A stretch of DNA of 64,000 nt, taken from assembly GCF_900100175.1 (NCBI RefSeq), contig NZ_FNEM01000002.1:396810-460809 (forward strand), read 5' to 3'. Origin of the DNA: Ferrimonas sediminum. GTDB lineage: Bacteria > Pseudomonadota > Gammaproteobacteria > Enterobacterales > Shewanellaceae. Below the pieces are notes generated by a model, which was not told the origin of the DNA, made no database searches, and saw only the letters and a program-made list of their open reading frames with translations. Both the position numbers and the translations under genes were made by a program. Shown in pieces: positions 28,781 through 36,883 of this stretch; position 1 is the first letter of the stretch, and each line of letters opens with the position of its first letter.

Positions 28781-29446
28781 TCAGAAGCTGAGTTCGACAC
28801 CGGCAAACACCCCGGAAAACTCCAGATCGGCGTTGGTTCCCCAACGACTGACGTCAAAGCTGTGCTGGCGATAACCGCCCTTCACTGCCAGGTTCAGGGG
28901 CAGCATGTCCAGCTCCCATCCCAGGCCCAGTTGGTAATCACTGATGTCCTTGTCGTCGTACGAGCCCACAGACAGGTCGGTGTAGATAAACAGGCCGGTT
29001 CCGACCAGGTTAACCTGCCCTTTGGCGTATACCAGCAGGATACCGTCGTCGAGATCATCGCTGTTGAAGCCACCGTCGTTAAGCTTACCGCTGTAGATGC
29101 GGTAGTTGGCGCCCAAGTCCAGCTCGACGGCGCCGTTGTCCAGCAGCTCATAATAGGCAATGAAATCGGTGTTGGTCAGATCCGCACTCAGAGAACCACT
29201 GCCGTCGGCTTCCTGCTGATTGTGACGAATCATCACGTTCGGCACCAGTGGAATGAAGTGCTCAAACGCCACATAACCGCTGAAGCGGTAGCTGTCGTCC
29301 CAGCCGGCACCGCTGCCGTGCACATTGCCATCAACGCTGCTCTGCTGCAGATCCAGCCCCACTTTTACGCCCAGTGCATCGGCGTGGGCGCCCACGGAGA
29401 TCAACGAGGCAATTGCGGCGGCTGCCAGACTTAGTTTTACACGCAT
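28781..29446 (-). CDS. Outer membrane beta-barrel protein (TIGR04219 type)
   Basis: A 221-residue outer-membrane protein with a signal peptide (cleavage near AHA-DALG) and alternating amphipathic strands ending in ELSF. The pattern ALGVKVGLDLQQSSVDG ... YVAFEHFIPLVPNVMIRHN ... DFIAYYELLDNGAVELDLGANYRIYSG ... KGGYRQHSFDV is the Shewanella/Vibrio TIGR04219 barrel family. Function unknown. It is first upstream of the tolC terminator and downstream of the DUF2333 gene, with a seven-base gap. Confidence 0.85.
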   Translation of the reverse strand: MRVKLSLAAAAIASLISVGAHADALGVKVGLDLQQSSVDGNVHGSGAGWDDSYRFSGYVAFEHFIPLVPNVMIRHNQQEADGSGSLSADLTNTDFIAYYELLDNGAVELDLGANYRIYSGKLNDGGFNSDDLDDGILLVYAKGQVNLVGTGLFIYTDLSVGSYDDKDISDYQLGLGWELDMLPLNLAVKGGYRQHSFDVSRWGTNADLEFSGVFAGVELSF

Positions 29447-29453
29447 TGTCTAT

Positions 29454-30422
29454 TTACCCTTGAGTTAACAACTGTTTTAAGTCAATCAGTGCGGCATTGG
29501 CACGACTGATGTAGTTGGCCATCACCAACGAATGGTTGGCCACAATTCCAAAGCCACTGCCATTGAGTACCATCGGACTCCAGACGGTTTCCTGAGTGGC
29601 CTCCAGTTCACGAATGATCTGTTGCAAGCTGACGGTGGCGTTTTTCTTTTCCAAAACCTGTTCAAAATCCAGCTCGACCGCCCGCATGATCCCCAACAAT
29701 GCCCAGCAGCTGCCACGAGACTCGTAGAACACGTCGTCGATTTTCCACCAGCTGGTTTTGACGATCTGGTCGCTGACGGTCAGGGTGGAACTGCTGGCGG
29801 AGCTGTCTCCGGCCAAGTCGGTATTCAGTCGGCTCTGGCCGACACTGGCGGACAGCCGTTGTGACAGGCTGCCCAGCCGCTTGTCCACCTGATCCAGCAA
29901 TGCCACCAGGTTATCGGCACGGGCGTAGAACTGCGCCGTCGGCTGGGTGGGGTCACTGATGCGATCCCGGTAGGCACGCAGCGATGCCGCCCCCTCCCGG
30001 TACTGGGACTCAGCGGAGGGGATGATCCAGCTGCGATGATCGATATTGAATTTGGGCTGTGCCTTCTGCAGATCCGGATCGGCGGTAGACTGAGACTGGG
30101 ACCGAGACAGGTCTTTACGCATCACCAGCGTCAGATCGCGCACCTGCTCCAGGGCGCCAAACTCAAACGCCGGCATGTTATCCATCAGCACCGACGGTGG
30201 CAATTTGTCGTTGGACAGGAAGCCGCCGGGCTTATTTAGCAGGGTTTCGGTAATCAGGATGGCGGCGGTGGTCGTGGCATAACCCGTGACCTGTGGTTCG
30301 CTGCGCAACTGCGCATACTCAATGGCGTCCGGCTCAATGCTCCACCATACGGCGATCAGCCACCCCAACAATACCAGGCCTACTGTGGACCCGATCACCC
30401 ACTTGCGATTCAATGCAACCAT
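29454..30422 (-). CDS. DUF2333 family protein
   Basis: A 322-residue, single-pass membrane protein: helix at about residues 7-26, then a large periplasmic domain. The ATG at 30422 follows GGGAG with good spacing; an ATG one codon upstream is also possible. Features such as LNKPGGFLSNDKLPPSVLMDNMPAFEFGALEQVRDLTLVMRKDLSRSQS and RADNLVALLDQVDKRLGSLSQRLSASVG match the gammaproteobacterial DUF2333 family, whose function is not established. It precedes the outer-membrane barrel and follows the copper chaperone gene, 14 bp away. Confidence 0.85.
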   Translation of the reverse strand: MVALNRKWVIGSTVGLVLLGWLIAVWWSIEPDAIEYAQLRSEPQVTGYATTTAAILITETLLNKPGGFLSNDKLPPSVLMDNMPAFEFGALEQVRDLTLVMRKDLSRSQSQSTADPDLQKAQPKFNIDHRSWIIPSAESQYREGAASLRAYRDRISDPTQPTAQFYARADNLVALLDQVDKRLGSLSQRLSASVGQSRLNTDLAGDSSASSSTLTVSDQIVKTSWWKIDDVFYESRGSCWALLGIMRAVELDFEQVLEKKNATVSLQQIIRELEATQETVWSPMVLNGSGFGIVANHSLVMANYISRANAALIDLKQLLTQG

Positions 30423-30436
30423 CATGAACTCCCTAC

Positions 30437-30880
30437 TTAGTGATTGTGGTGGGTCCCATGTGCCTTCATAGCGACCACCGGCAGCTGCACCTGTTGGCGA
30501 CTGCCATTCTCGAAGGACAACTGGCAAGTCACCTGCTGACCGGCCTTGGGCGTATGGTGTATGGCCAGCAACATCAGGTGATCGCCACCTTGCTGAAGCT
30601 TAACCTCTTTCTCTTTCGGCAACGCGACCTTTTCGATGCGCCGCATCTTCATCATGCCATTTTCGGTCAGCATGGTATGGATCTCGGTCTTGCCGGCCAG
30701 ATCACAACTCGCCCCCACCAGGGCGGTATCTTCGCCGTGATTGATCAGCGTCATATAGGCGGCGGTATTGGGCACGCCCGGTGGCATCTCTCTGACCATT
30801 CCCTGGACAATCTCAACCTGGGCAAACAGCGGTGTCGCCAGCAGTAACGCCGACCAAGCAAACAGTTGTTTGAATTTCAT
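30437..30880 (-). CDS. PCuAC family periplasmic copper chaperone
   Basis: A 147-residue exported protein with a signal peptide (cleavage near LFA-Q). The copper motif H(M)x10Mx21HxM is exactly present: His68, Met79, His101 and Met103. PCuAC proteins hold Cu(I) and deliver it to cytochrome oxidase CuA or other sites. The C-terminus is His-rich (THHNH), which may add metal-binding capacity. It is near DUF2333, and a copper receptor is at 2.6 kb; direct partnership is inference. Confidence 0.92.
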   Translation of the reverse strand: MKFKQLFAWSALLLATPLFAQVEIVQGMVREMPPGVPNTAAYMTLINHGEDTALVGASCDLAGKTEIHTMLTENGMMKMRRIEKVALPKEKEVKLQQGGDHLMLLAIHHTPKAGQQVTCQLSFENGSRQQVQLPVVAMKAHGTHHNH

Positions 30881-30940
30881 ATGGCTTACCTTACACTTCC
30901 TTGGTATAAAAAATACTCACCTCCACGGAAAGGAACTGTT

Positions 30941-31678
30941 ATGGCATCCACCATAGAATTGTCCCGTGACGGTCATGTCATGGTACTGACCATCAATCGT
31001 CCGGACAAGCGTAACGCACTGACTCAAGAGATGTATTGCAGTCTGACAACACACTTGCAACAGGCCGATGACGATCCCGAAGTGCGCGCCTACCTGATCC
31101 GTGGCCAGGAAGACTGCTTCACCGCCGGCAACGACCTGTCCTCCTTTCTCGATTCAGACTTCGGTGAGGAGAATGAAGCGGTGCGCTTCATCAAGACGCT
31201 ACCGACCCTGAAGAAGCCGCTGATCGCCGCGGTGGCCGGCAGTGCCGTCGGCGTCGGCAGTACCCTGCTTCCCCACTGTGACATGGTCATCGCCGCCGAC
31301 AACGCCAAATTTGTCCTGCCCTTTGTCAATATCGGCATCGTCCCGGAAGCGGCCTCCAGCACATTGATCCCGCAGATGTGCGGTGGTCCGCTGGCCTCGG
31401 AACTGCTGCTGCTGGGCGAACCCTTCGGAGTCGACAAAGCCAAGGCGGTAGGTCTGGTCAACTACAGCTGTCCGGCGGATCAACTGATGAGTCTGGCCAT
31501 GGAGTACGCACAGAAATTTGCCGCCCGGCCGCCCGAAGCGATGCAACAGGCCAAGGCGCTGCTGAAGCTGTCCCAACCTCAAATGGGTCAGGTCATGCAG
31601 GCGGAGTTTGCGGCCCTGGCCGAGCGCCTGGCCAGTGATGAGACCCGCCGTGTGATTGGCGCGCTGATCAACAAATAA
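30941..31678 (+). CDS. Enoyl-CoA hydratase/isomerase family protein
   Basis: A 245-residue crotonase starting at ATG 30941 after AAAGGAA. Oxyanion segments DCFTAGNDLSSFLDS and AVAGSAVGVGSTLLPHCDMVIA are intact, and the catalytic-type glutamate is in GIVPEAASSTLIPQ, a pattern shared with enoyl-CoA isomerases. It probably acts in fatty-acid oxidation. Divergent from the PCuAC gene. Two decayed copies of its last 60 codons' worth of sequence follow directly (separate entry). Confidence 0.9.
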   Translation: MASTIELSRDGHVMVLTINRPDKRNALTQEMYCSLTTHLQQADDDPEVRAYLIRGQEDCFTAGNDLSSFLDSDFGEENEAVRFIKTLPTLKKPLIAAVAGSAVGVGSTLLPHCDMVIAADNAKFVLPFVNIGIVPEAASSTLIPQMCGGPLASELLLLGEPFGVDKAKAVGLVNYSCPADQLMSLAMEYAQKFAARPPEAMQQAKALLKLSQPQMGQVMQAEFAALAERLASDETRRVIGALINK

Positions 31679-31811
31679 TGGCCAATGCTGCATTTAGGTG
31701 GCCGAGCGCCTGAGCCGCGATGAGACTCATCAGGTGGTCGGTGCGCTGATCAACAGATAATGGCCCATTGATGCATTAAGGTGGCGGGGCCCCTGAGAGG
31801 GCGATAGGGAC
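31617..31811 (+). repeat. Tandem degenerate copies of the crotonase 3' end
   Basis: The last 62 bp of the gene plus about 20 bp (31617-31698) recur at 31699-31781 with clear similarity, and a third partial, more decayed copy begins at 31782. Unit length is 82-83 bp. Copy 2 still reads AERLSRDETHQVVGALINR-stop, against AERLASDETRRVIGALINK-stop in the intact gene. It looks like the remnant of a duplicated paralogue after internal deletion. Confidence 0.75.
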
Positions 31812-31827
31812 TCCGCCGAAATTGACA

Positions 31828-31989
31828 CTACCGGCTTCGCTGCCACACCCAGCACGCCAGCAGCAGAATCGCCACCAGCAGCAGTGACGGCGTTCCGTAG
31901 TCCTGCCACCACCAGACCATGGCGGTGGCGTCCGTGATGGTGACCATGACCAGGCACACCACCAGCAGGATAATCAGTAATACCGGCAT
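31828..31989 (-). CDS. Small membrane protein, 53 residues
   Basis: ATG at 31989 lies inside the end of the PspC gene (16-base overlap). The product has two predicted helices (about residues 2-16 and 31-47) around a short tryptophan-rich segment (MVWWWQDYG) and ends WVWQRSR. No family recognised. The overlap suggests coupled translation with pspC. It is the last member of an operon of four small envelope genes. Confidence 0.6.
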   Translation of the reverse strand: MPVLLIILLVVCLVMVTITDATAMVWWWQDYGTPSLLLVAILLLACWVWQRSR

Positions 31990-32174
31990 CGCCGCTTTGG
32001 CATCAGCAGGGATGCCACAATGTAGATCAAGGTTGCGGAAACAGGCTCTATCATCAGATAGACCGCGAACACCACCCGGCACCAAAACAGATTCAGGCCC
32101 CAGTGCTCACACAGGCCGGCAAATAATCCAGCCACCCACCCCTTTGCAGGGTCCCGCATTAATCGACTGCTCAT
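31974..32174 (-). CDS. PspC domain protein, 66 residues
   Basis: A PspC-like domain: RDPAKGWVAGLFAGLCEHWGLNLFWCRVVFAVYLM followed by a second helix and IYIVASLLMPK. Usual PspC proteins (phage-shock response, bind PspA) are about twice as long, so this is a minimal version without a leucine-zipper tail. Ribosome site AAGGAGAG overlaps the stop of the 32-residue ORF upstream. No pspA, pspB or pspF gene is nearby. Confidence 0.8.
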   Translation of the reverse strand: MSSRLMRDPAKGWVAGLFAGLCEHWGLNLFWCRVVFAVYLMIEPVSATLIYIVASLLMPKRRCRYY

Positions 32175-32184
32175 GTTGCTCTCC

Positions 32185-32283
32185 TTAGTGTCGAGATTGA
32201 TACCACCACACGCCCAGGGCGCTGACGCCCCACCCGGCTACCGGCAGCAAGCACAGCAGCGCGGGGGTCCAGCCGGCGATCAT
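32185..32283 (-). CDS. 32-residue single-helix membrane peptide
   Basis: An ATG at 32283 overlaps the stop of the upstream exported-protein gene in an ATGA junction, and the stop TAA is followed at once by the PspC ribosome site. The product is one hydrophobic helix (MIAGWTPALLCLLPVAG ...) with a basic end (YQSRH). It is too short for normal gene finders. Its position, PspC-like neighbour and overlaps are the only support. Confidence 0.5.
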   Translation of the reverse strand: MIAGWTPALLCLLPVAGWGVSALGVWWYQSRH

Positions 32284-32567
32284 TCATCGTCTCCGAACTG
32301 ACTGTTGGAAGCGGTCAAGTTGCTGTGATCGGTGATCAGCACCAGTTCGGTACACATCTCGGCAATACTGCGGGATGCCTCAGACTTCAGCTCACCATCG
32401 AGTTGCGCGGCGATGTCCAACCGCAGGGATGAGATCTGGGAAGACACGAACTGCTCGACTCCCTGTTCAATCTCATCTTGTGGGTTTGCAACCGCAGCAC
32501 CAGACACCATCATCAGGGTGACCAGGGATACCGACAGCAGGGACTTCACTTTGATTGAACCTTCCAT
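32280..32567 (-). CDS. Exported 95-residue protein of unknown function
   Basis: ATG at 32567 with GGAG six bases before; another ATG is four codons upstream. Signal peptide at residues 1-27 (KVKSLLSVSLVTLMMVSGAAVA) then an acidic, helical mature part (NPQDEIEQGVEQFVSSQISSL ...) with a single cysteine (AEMCTEL). First gene of the four-gene set of small envelope proteins. No family recognised. Confidence 0.6.
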   Translation of the reverse strand: MEGSIKVKSLLSVSLVTLMMVSGAAVANPQDEIEQGVEQFVSSQISSLRLDIAAQLDGELKSEASRSIAEMCTELVLITDHSNLTASNSQFGDDE

Positions 32568-32710
32568 GAGTTGCTCCATTTAGGATGTTGGTTAATGACA
32601 CTGATGGTTATTCAATCAGCGTGCCAACTTTTAAACCACTGATATGAAAAGGTTATTATAAAATCGACCGCGACGGGCTAGTGCGGATATGGGGAAGTAG
32701 GGAGGAATGT

Positions 32711-32743
32711 GGCGAGTTTCACCAACCGATGGTTAAACTCGCC
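32711..32743. other. Stem-loop in the gap before dusA's 3' end
   Basis: GGCGAGTTT (32711-32719) pairs with AAACTCGCC (32735-32743) and an inner AACC-GAT-GGTT stem. The surrounding 32568-32806 region has no clear gene. It may be a terminator-like or small-RNA structure; no U-tract is seen. Confidence 0.35.
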
Positions 32744-32806
32744 AGCGAGGCTATTCCCGTTGCTCAGGGAATCGCCGAAAGGCACGCAGATCAGTTGGCG
32801 ATCAAA

Positions 32807-32829
32807 AACGCCGCCGGACTGGCGGCGTT
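32807..32829 (-). terminator. Terminator after dusA
   Basis: On the minus strand AACGCCGCC and GGCGGCGTT arms around a five-base loop are followed by a T-run (AAAAA on the plus strand at 32804-32808). Confidence 0.75.
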
Positions 32830-32843
32830 GTTAACTCGGTAAC

Positions 32844-33839
32844 TCAGGCGTCAGCAGGCAACTCGCCGATGCACGCCATCGCCTCCAGCAACAATCCAGG
32901 CCCGGCATCGGCCAGGTGCGCTTTTTCGGACAGGGTACGACGCCAGCCACGGGCGCCAGGCAGACCGTTAAACAGCCCCAGCATATGACGGCTGACGTGA
33001 TTCACCCGGCCGCCACGGGCCAGGTGACGCTCAATGTAAGGCACCATGGCTTCCACCACCGCCTGACGCTCCACTACCGGCGTGGTCTGACCGTACAACT
33101 CGGTATCCACGGAGGCCAGCAGGTAGGGGTTCTGATAGGCCTCACGCCCGACCATCACGCCATCCAGGTGTTGCAGGTGAGTCTGGCACTCCTGCAGGGT
33201 CTTGATGCCGCCATTTAGCGCCAGGGTCAGCGCGGGGTAATCCCGCTTCAACTGGTAGGCCCGCTCATAATCCAGCGGCGGGATCTCGCGGTTCTCTTTC
33301 GGGCTGAGCCCGGACAACCAGGCTTTTCGTGCATGGATGGTAAAACTGTCACAGCCGGCCGCCGACACCGTATCGATAAACTGGGTCAGGAACTCGTAGC
33401 TGTCCTGATCATCGATGCCGATGCGGGTCTTCACCGTCACCGGCAGATCCACCGCTTCTCGCATGGCAGCCACACACCGGGCCACCAATTCCGGCTCCGC
33501 CATCAGGCAGGCGCCAAAGCGGCCATTTTGCACCCGATCCGACGGGCAGCCGACATTGAGGTTGATCTCGTCATACCCCAACTCCTGCGCCCGCTTGGCA
33601 CACAAAGCCAGATCCGCAGGATCGCTGCCACCCAACTGCAGCGCCAGGGGGTGTTCCTGCTCGTTGTAGCCCAGATAATCGCCCTTGCCGTGGATGATGG
33701 CACCGGTGGTCACCATCTCGGTGTACAGCAGGGTATGACGGGACATCAGCCGTGCAAAATAGCGGTAATGACGGTCGGTCCAGTCCAGCATGGGGGCAAC
33801 GGAAAACCGGCAGTTGTGTTCAACCTGACTCAAGAGCAT
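32844..33839 (-). CDS. dusA: tRNA-dihydrouridine synthase A
   Basis: A 331-residue FMN enzyme that reduces U20/U20a of tRNAs. [51 protein letters not shown] (catalytic Cys in NVGCPS) and [14 protein letters not shown] match DusA of the family. Length is typical. It stands alone, with its own terminator, between the small-protein operon and yjbQ. Confidence 0.95.
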   Translation of the reverse strand: MLLSQVEHNCRFSVAPMLDWTDRHYRYFARLMSRHTLLYTEMVTTGAIIHGKGDYLGYNEQEHPLALQLGGSDPADLALCAKRAQELGYDEINLNVGCPSDRVQNGRFGACLMAEPELVARCVAAMREAVDLPVTVKTRIGIDDQDSYEFLTQFIDTVSAAGCDSFTIHARKAWLSGLSPKENREIPPLDYERAYQLKRDYPALTLALNGGIKTLQECQTHLQHLDGVMVGREAYQNPYLLASVDTELYGQTTPVVERQAVVEAMVPYIERHLARGGRVNHVSRHMLGLFNGLPGARGWRRTLSEKAHLADAGPGLLLEAMACIGELPADA

Positions 33840-33968
33840 GACACCTATAACAATTTCACTCAGACCATTCAGTTACCGATGGCCAACCTGGGCCACCACT
33901 GTTCGGCCACCCGCGGCCCGACCGGGCCAGGGGCGGGAGTATACCAGAGCCGGGCGACACTGAAAAAA

Positions 33969-34000
33969 GCCAATCGCCCCTCTACTCAAGGGCGATCGGC
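33969..34000 (-). terminator. Terminator after the yjbQ-type gene
   Basis: On the minus strand, GCCGATCGCCC and GGGCGATTGGC arms (one mismatch) are followed by a T-run (AAAAAA on the plus strand at 33963-33968). Confidence 0.7.
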
Positions 34001-34054
34001 GCCTTCCTGCTTAACTCCTTGTCAGTACAAGGATTGCCGCCAACAGAGGCTGAG

Positions 34055-34465
34055 TCAGCCCATCAGGGTGGTCAGCAGTCGCCGCGCCCCGCCCTGATCC
34101 CGGTGCTCACCGAGGTAGATCCCCTGCCACTGCCCCAGTCCCAGTCGCCCCTGGCGCACCGGCAGCAACAAGCTGGTGCCCAGCAGGCTGCTCTTAATGT
34201 GGGCCGGCATGTCGTCGTCGCCTTCATAATCGTGGCGAAAATAGGGGCTGCCATCGGGCACCAGGCGATCAAAGAAGGCGCTGAAGTCGCCCCGAACCGT
34301 GGGGTCGCAGTTCTCATTCAGGGTCAGGCTGGCCGAGGTGTGTTGCAGCTGCAGGTGCAACAGGCCACTGGACAGCTGCGCCAACGGCAGTGCCTCCTCA
34401 ATCTCGTCGGTGATCAGGTGAAAGCCCCGCGGCCGGGGGGACAGGGTCAGCATGCGCTGGTTCAT
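34055..34465 (-). CDS. YjbQ family protein (secondary thiamine-phosphate synthase-like)
   Basis: A 136-residue UPF0047/YjbQ protein. The start is ATG 34465 with GGAG seven bases before. [27 protein letters not shown] is the family core, with the His of QHTSA and the final [14 protein letters not shown] motif. Members show weak thiamine-phosphate synthase activity in vitro, but the natural role is not clear. Single gene. Confidence 0.92.
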   Translation of the reverse strand: MNQRMLTLSPRPRGFHLITDEIEEALPLAQLSSGLLHLQLQHTSASLTLNENCDPTVRGDFSAFFDRLVPDGSPYFRHDYEGDDDMPAHIKSSLLGTSLLLPVRQGRLGLGQWQGIYLGEHRDQGGARRLLTTLMG

Positions 34466-34886
34466 GGTGGCACTCCATCGTAATCCTTGTCCGGGCATGA
34501 TGGCCACTCGCGCCCGCCAGGGCAAGTCCATCCGTCGTCGCCAACACCGTCAGGGGAGCATGGGCTGGCCCATTCACCGGCCAACGACTCAGCCACTGAC
34601 CTTTTTTAGCGATGAAAGCCCCGAGGATTACCCCTAAGTTACCTCCATGGGTTTGACCGACAACGCGCTTGTTCAGCTGGCGAAGACTATAAATCATGAT
34701 GCGGCGAGCACTCTTGCTGCTCCTAGCGCTGCTCCTGTCCCCCCAGCCAGCGGCCTGTGTGACTACTGGCGGGATCGACCCAGGAGTTAGGAGCGGCAAC
34801 AGACAGACGCGTAGAGAAACGGCCGGCTCGTTGGGACCCATGCAAGGCGAGCCGGCCGTGATACAGCTAAGGTGTTATTGGTGTCG
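34466..34886. other. Intergenic region with a strong inverted repeat
   Basis: About 420 bp without a convincing gene. ACGGCCGGCTCG (34819-34830) and CGAGCCGGCCGT (34848-34859) form a perfect 12-bp stem with a 17-base loop, close to the end of the A gene on the minus strand and a likely (imperfect) terminator for that operon. A plus-strand frame from 34696 begins with a lipoprotein-like leader (MMRRALLLLLALLL ... PAAC) but overlaps this repeat and ends soon after; it may be a gene remnant. Confidence 0.5.
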
Positions 34887-35804
34887 CTACCGCGACGCCG
34901 CCACCTTTTGATAGGCAGGAAGATGCTGATACAACTCATCTTTCATAGGGTGGAGCTTAGCCTGGGCAATGCGACGGAACTGATACACCACCAGGGCCAC
35001 ATTCGACGCCAGCGCAATGGCGGAGACCCACCACAGGGCTTGCGGGTTGTTGGAGGCCTTGACCGCAAACATCGAGGTATCCACAAAGCTCGGGAAGCAC
35101 ATGACGAACATCATCCAGAACCCCAGGGTGTGAGCCCGGTGCTGCAGCCAAGCCCCTTTTCGCATGAAGAAAGCCGGAATGGTGCAAGACAGGAGCAAGG
35201 CCCCACCGGCATAAAACGCATGATCGCCGACGCAGTTGTAGACGTAGGCAAAATTCCACAGATCGTAGGCAACGATCCAGAACCACAGCATGTCCGGCCA
35301 CAGCATATCCTTGAACTTGTCATTGCTGATGAAGATGCCGGCCCAGCCACAGATGGCGATGATATTGAGGATGCCGGCCACGCCATTCATGATGTTCCAG
35401 ACGCCGCCGGTGATCATGATGCCATCCACCATGCCGTTGAAACTGAAGCACTGGAAGTCGCGAACGACGGCCTCGGCGATGTTAATCGCCAGGATCGCAG
35501 GCGGGAACATCAGCACCCACTTCTTGTCCGCCGCTCCTTTGATGTAGCGAATGGCCATGAAGCCGACGCAACCCGCCAGCGAGGAGTAGACCTTGGCCCA
35601 GTGGAACCAGGTACCGACACTGGATCCTTCTGCCGAAGTGGTTTTCGGCCACACAGTAAAGGTCAGAATCAGCGGCAGAACGATAAAACAGGCGATACCG
35701 GCCCACATGCTACGGCGGGAGATTTCGTTCAACAGAATCAACGCCACCAGCACGCCCAAAAAGGCCGCCCAGGAGTACCAGGGAATGGGTTCAAACAGAA
35801 ACAT
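34887..35804 (-). CDS. Polytopic membrane protein A of a three-paralogue family
   Basis: A 305-residue protein with about eight hydrophobic segments and no signal peptide. Five blocks are shared with B and C: NEISRR (26-31), WFHWAK (66-71), NIAEAVVRDF (108-117), AYDLWNFAYVY (179-189) and KGAWLQHRA (216-224). The Glu111 and Asp116 pair and Asp181 and Asn184 are charged or polar within hydrophobic stretches, as expected for a catalytic or transport path. I think it may belong to an uncharacterised DUF (possibly DUF5692), from memory only. Last gene of the C-B-barrel-A operon. Function unknown. Confidence 0.85.
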   Translation of the reverse strand: MFLFEPIPWYSWAAFLGVLVALILLNEISRRSMWAGIACFIVLPLILTFTVWPKTTSAEGSSVGTWFHWAKVYSSLAGCVGFMAIRYIKGAADKKWVLMFPPAILAINIAEAVVRDFQCFSFNGMVDGIMITGGVWNIMNGVAGILNIIAICGWAGIFISNDKFKDMLWPDMLWFWIVAYDLWNFAYVYNCVGDHAFYAGGALLLSCTIPAFFMRKGAWLQHRAHTLGFWMMFVMCFPSFVDTSMFAVKASNNPQALWWVSAIALASNVALVVYQFRRIAQAKLHPMKDELYQHLPAYQKVAASR

Positions 35805-35827
35805 AATGCTACCTCGTCAAGGTAGGG

Positions 35828-35860
35828 GTGACCGCCGGGACGCTAATAGCGGCGGCCACC
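35828..35860 (-). other. Hairpin in the barrel-to-A gap
   Basis: GGTGACCGCCG and CGGCGGCCACC arms (10 of 11 paired) around a 12-base loop. A second, longer hairpin is at 35921-35969. Without U-tracts these look like mRNA-stability or processing elements instead of terminators. Confidence 0.45.
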
Positions 35861-35920
35861 CATTTCAGCTCTCGCCGGGTGAGGATGAACCCGGCATTGA
35901 CCGAAAAGGAGAGTGGGTCT

Positions 35921-35969
35921 CTTTGCCAGCCCGGACACTCAGGAGACGGCGACTCCCGAGCCGGCAAAG
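35921..35969 (-). other. Long imperfect hairpin downstream of the barrel gene
   Basis: CTTTGCC (35921-35927) and GGCAAAG (35963-35969) enclose inner GC pairs and a further stem AGGAG-type loop around 35938-35960. It directly follows the outer-membrane gene, as REP-like elements often do. Confidence 0.45.
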
Positions 35970-35985
35970 ATCCCACAGGGGTGGA

Positions 35986-36834
35986 TTAGAAGGCGTAGTT
36001 GTACTCAACCCAGAAGCTGTCGTTCTTGGCCGTCGAGTAGTAGGTACGCACGTTTTGCTTCTTGGTCAACTGGTAAGCGACAGACACTTCAAACTCGGTG
36101 GCGTCCATCTGCAGACCGCCATCCATCACGTCGTCATCCCAGGACTTACCATTCAGCTCCATGGTGTAGCGGTAGCTGGCCAGCATCCACCACTTGTCGG
36201 TGAACTTCCAGTTGACGTACACCATGGCGGTACCAATGGTTGAAGCGATGTCGACGCCGCTGCTGCTGCTGTCGGGCCATTCAGGGTTCAGATCCTGAAT
36301 GTTGTCATCCATGATCACGCCACCCACATACAGGATGGGCCAGATCAGAATCTTATCGCCCACGGGAATGGTGGCCACCGGACCGGCCTGAATCACCGAG
36401 GTGGAGCCAAAGAAGGGGTGATCCGCAAACACGGCGTCAACCGAGAAGCCCAGGCCGTTCTTGGTATTGATGGTGCCATAGCGCAGACGATAGGAACGGT
36501 TGCTGGCCTTACCCTTGGTCTTCACACCCACCGGGCCGACACTGCCATCGGGGTACTGACCATAAGCGATGCCACCGAACTTGTCGTTCTTATCGCCTTC
36601 GTTGAAGATGTTTTTCATCTCAAACAGGATGCCGGACTTCTGAGCGTACTCTCCTTTATCTTCCGACAGTGCCATCATCCCTTTCAGGTTGGCTCCTTCG
36701 GTACCGTAAGACGCACCCAGATAGGTATACACTTCAGTGGGGCTCCCCATATTGGGGGCGTCTTCCACGGCGTCATCCGCTGCCAGTGCACAGAAACTCA
36801 TTGCGGCTAAGGTGAGAGCAATCGTCTTTTTCAT
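35986..36834 (-). CDS. Outer membrane beta-barrel protein within the membrane-paralogue operon
   Basis: A 282-residue exported protein. ATG at 36834 is preferred (MKKTIALTLAAMSFCALA is a signal peptide; GGAG lies six bases before it). The mature part has repeated amphipathic strands rich in Tyr and Trp (WWMLASYRYTMELNG, VSVAYQLTKKQNVRTYY) and ends VEYNYAF, a terminal Phe as in BAM-inserted barrels. No family recognised. It sits between B and A. The 49-bp gap upstream has an AT-rich candidate promoter, so it may also be transcribed alone. Confidence 0.8.
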   Translation of the reverse strand: MKKTIALTLAAMSFCALAADDAVEDAPNMGSPTEVYTYLGASYGTEGANLKGMMALSEDKGEYAQKSGILFEMKNIFNEGDKNDKFGGIAYGQYPDGSVGPVGVKTKGKASNRSYRLRYGTINTKNGLGFSVDAVFADHPFFGSTSVIQAGPVATIPVGDKILIWPILYVGGVIMDDNIQDLNPEWPDSSSSGVDIASTIGTAMVYVNWKFTDKWWMLASYRYTMELNGKSWDDDVMDGGLQMDATEFEVSVAYQLTKKQNVRTYYSTAKNDSFWVEYNYAF

Positions 36835-36883
36835 CATAAACTCCATCGAGATTTTGTATTTATATAATCAGTGCCTAATAAAA

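Noticed and set aside
34398..34841. A minus-strand frame in the gap before the membrane operon
   Set aside because: It overlaps the start of the yjbQ gene, has no ribosome site and no recognisable motif.
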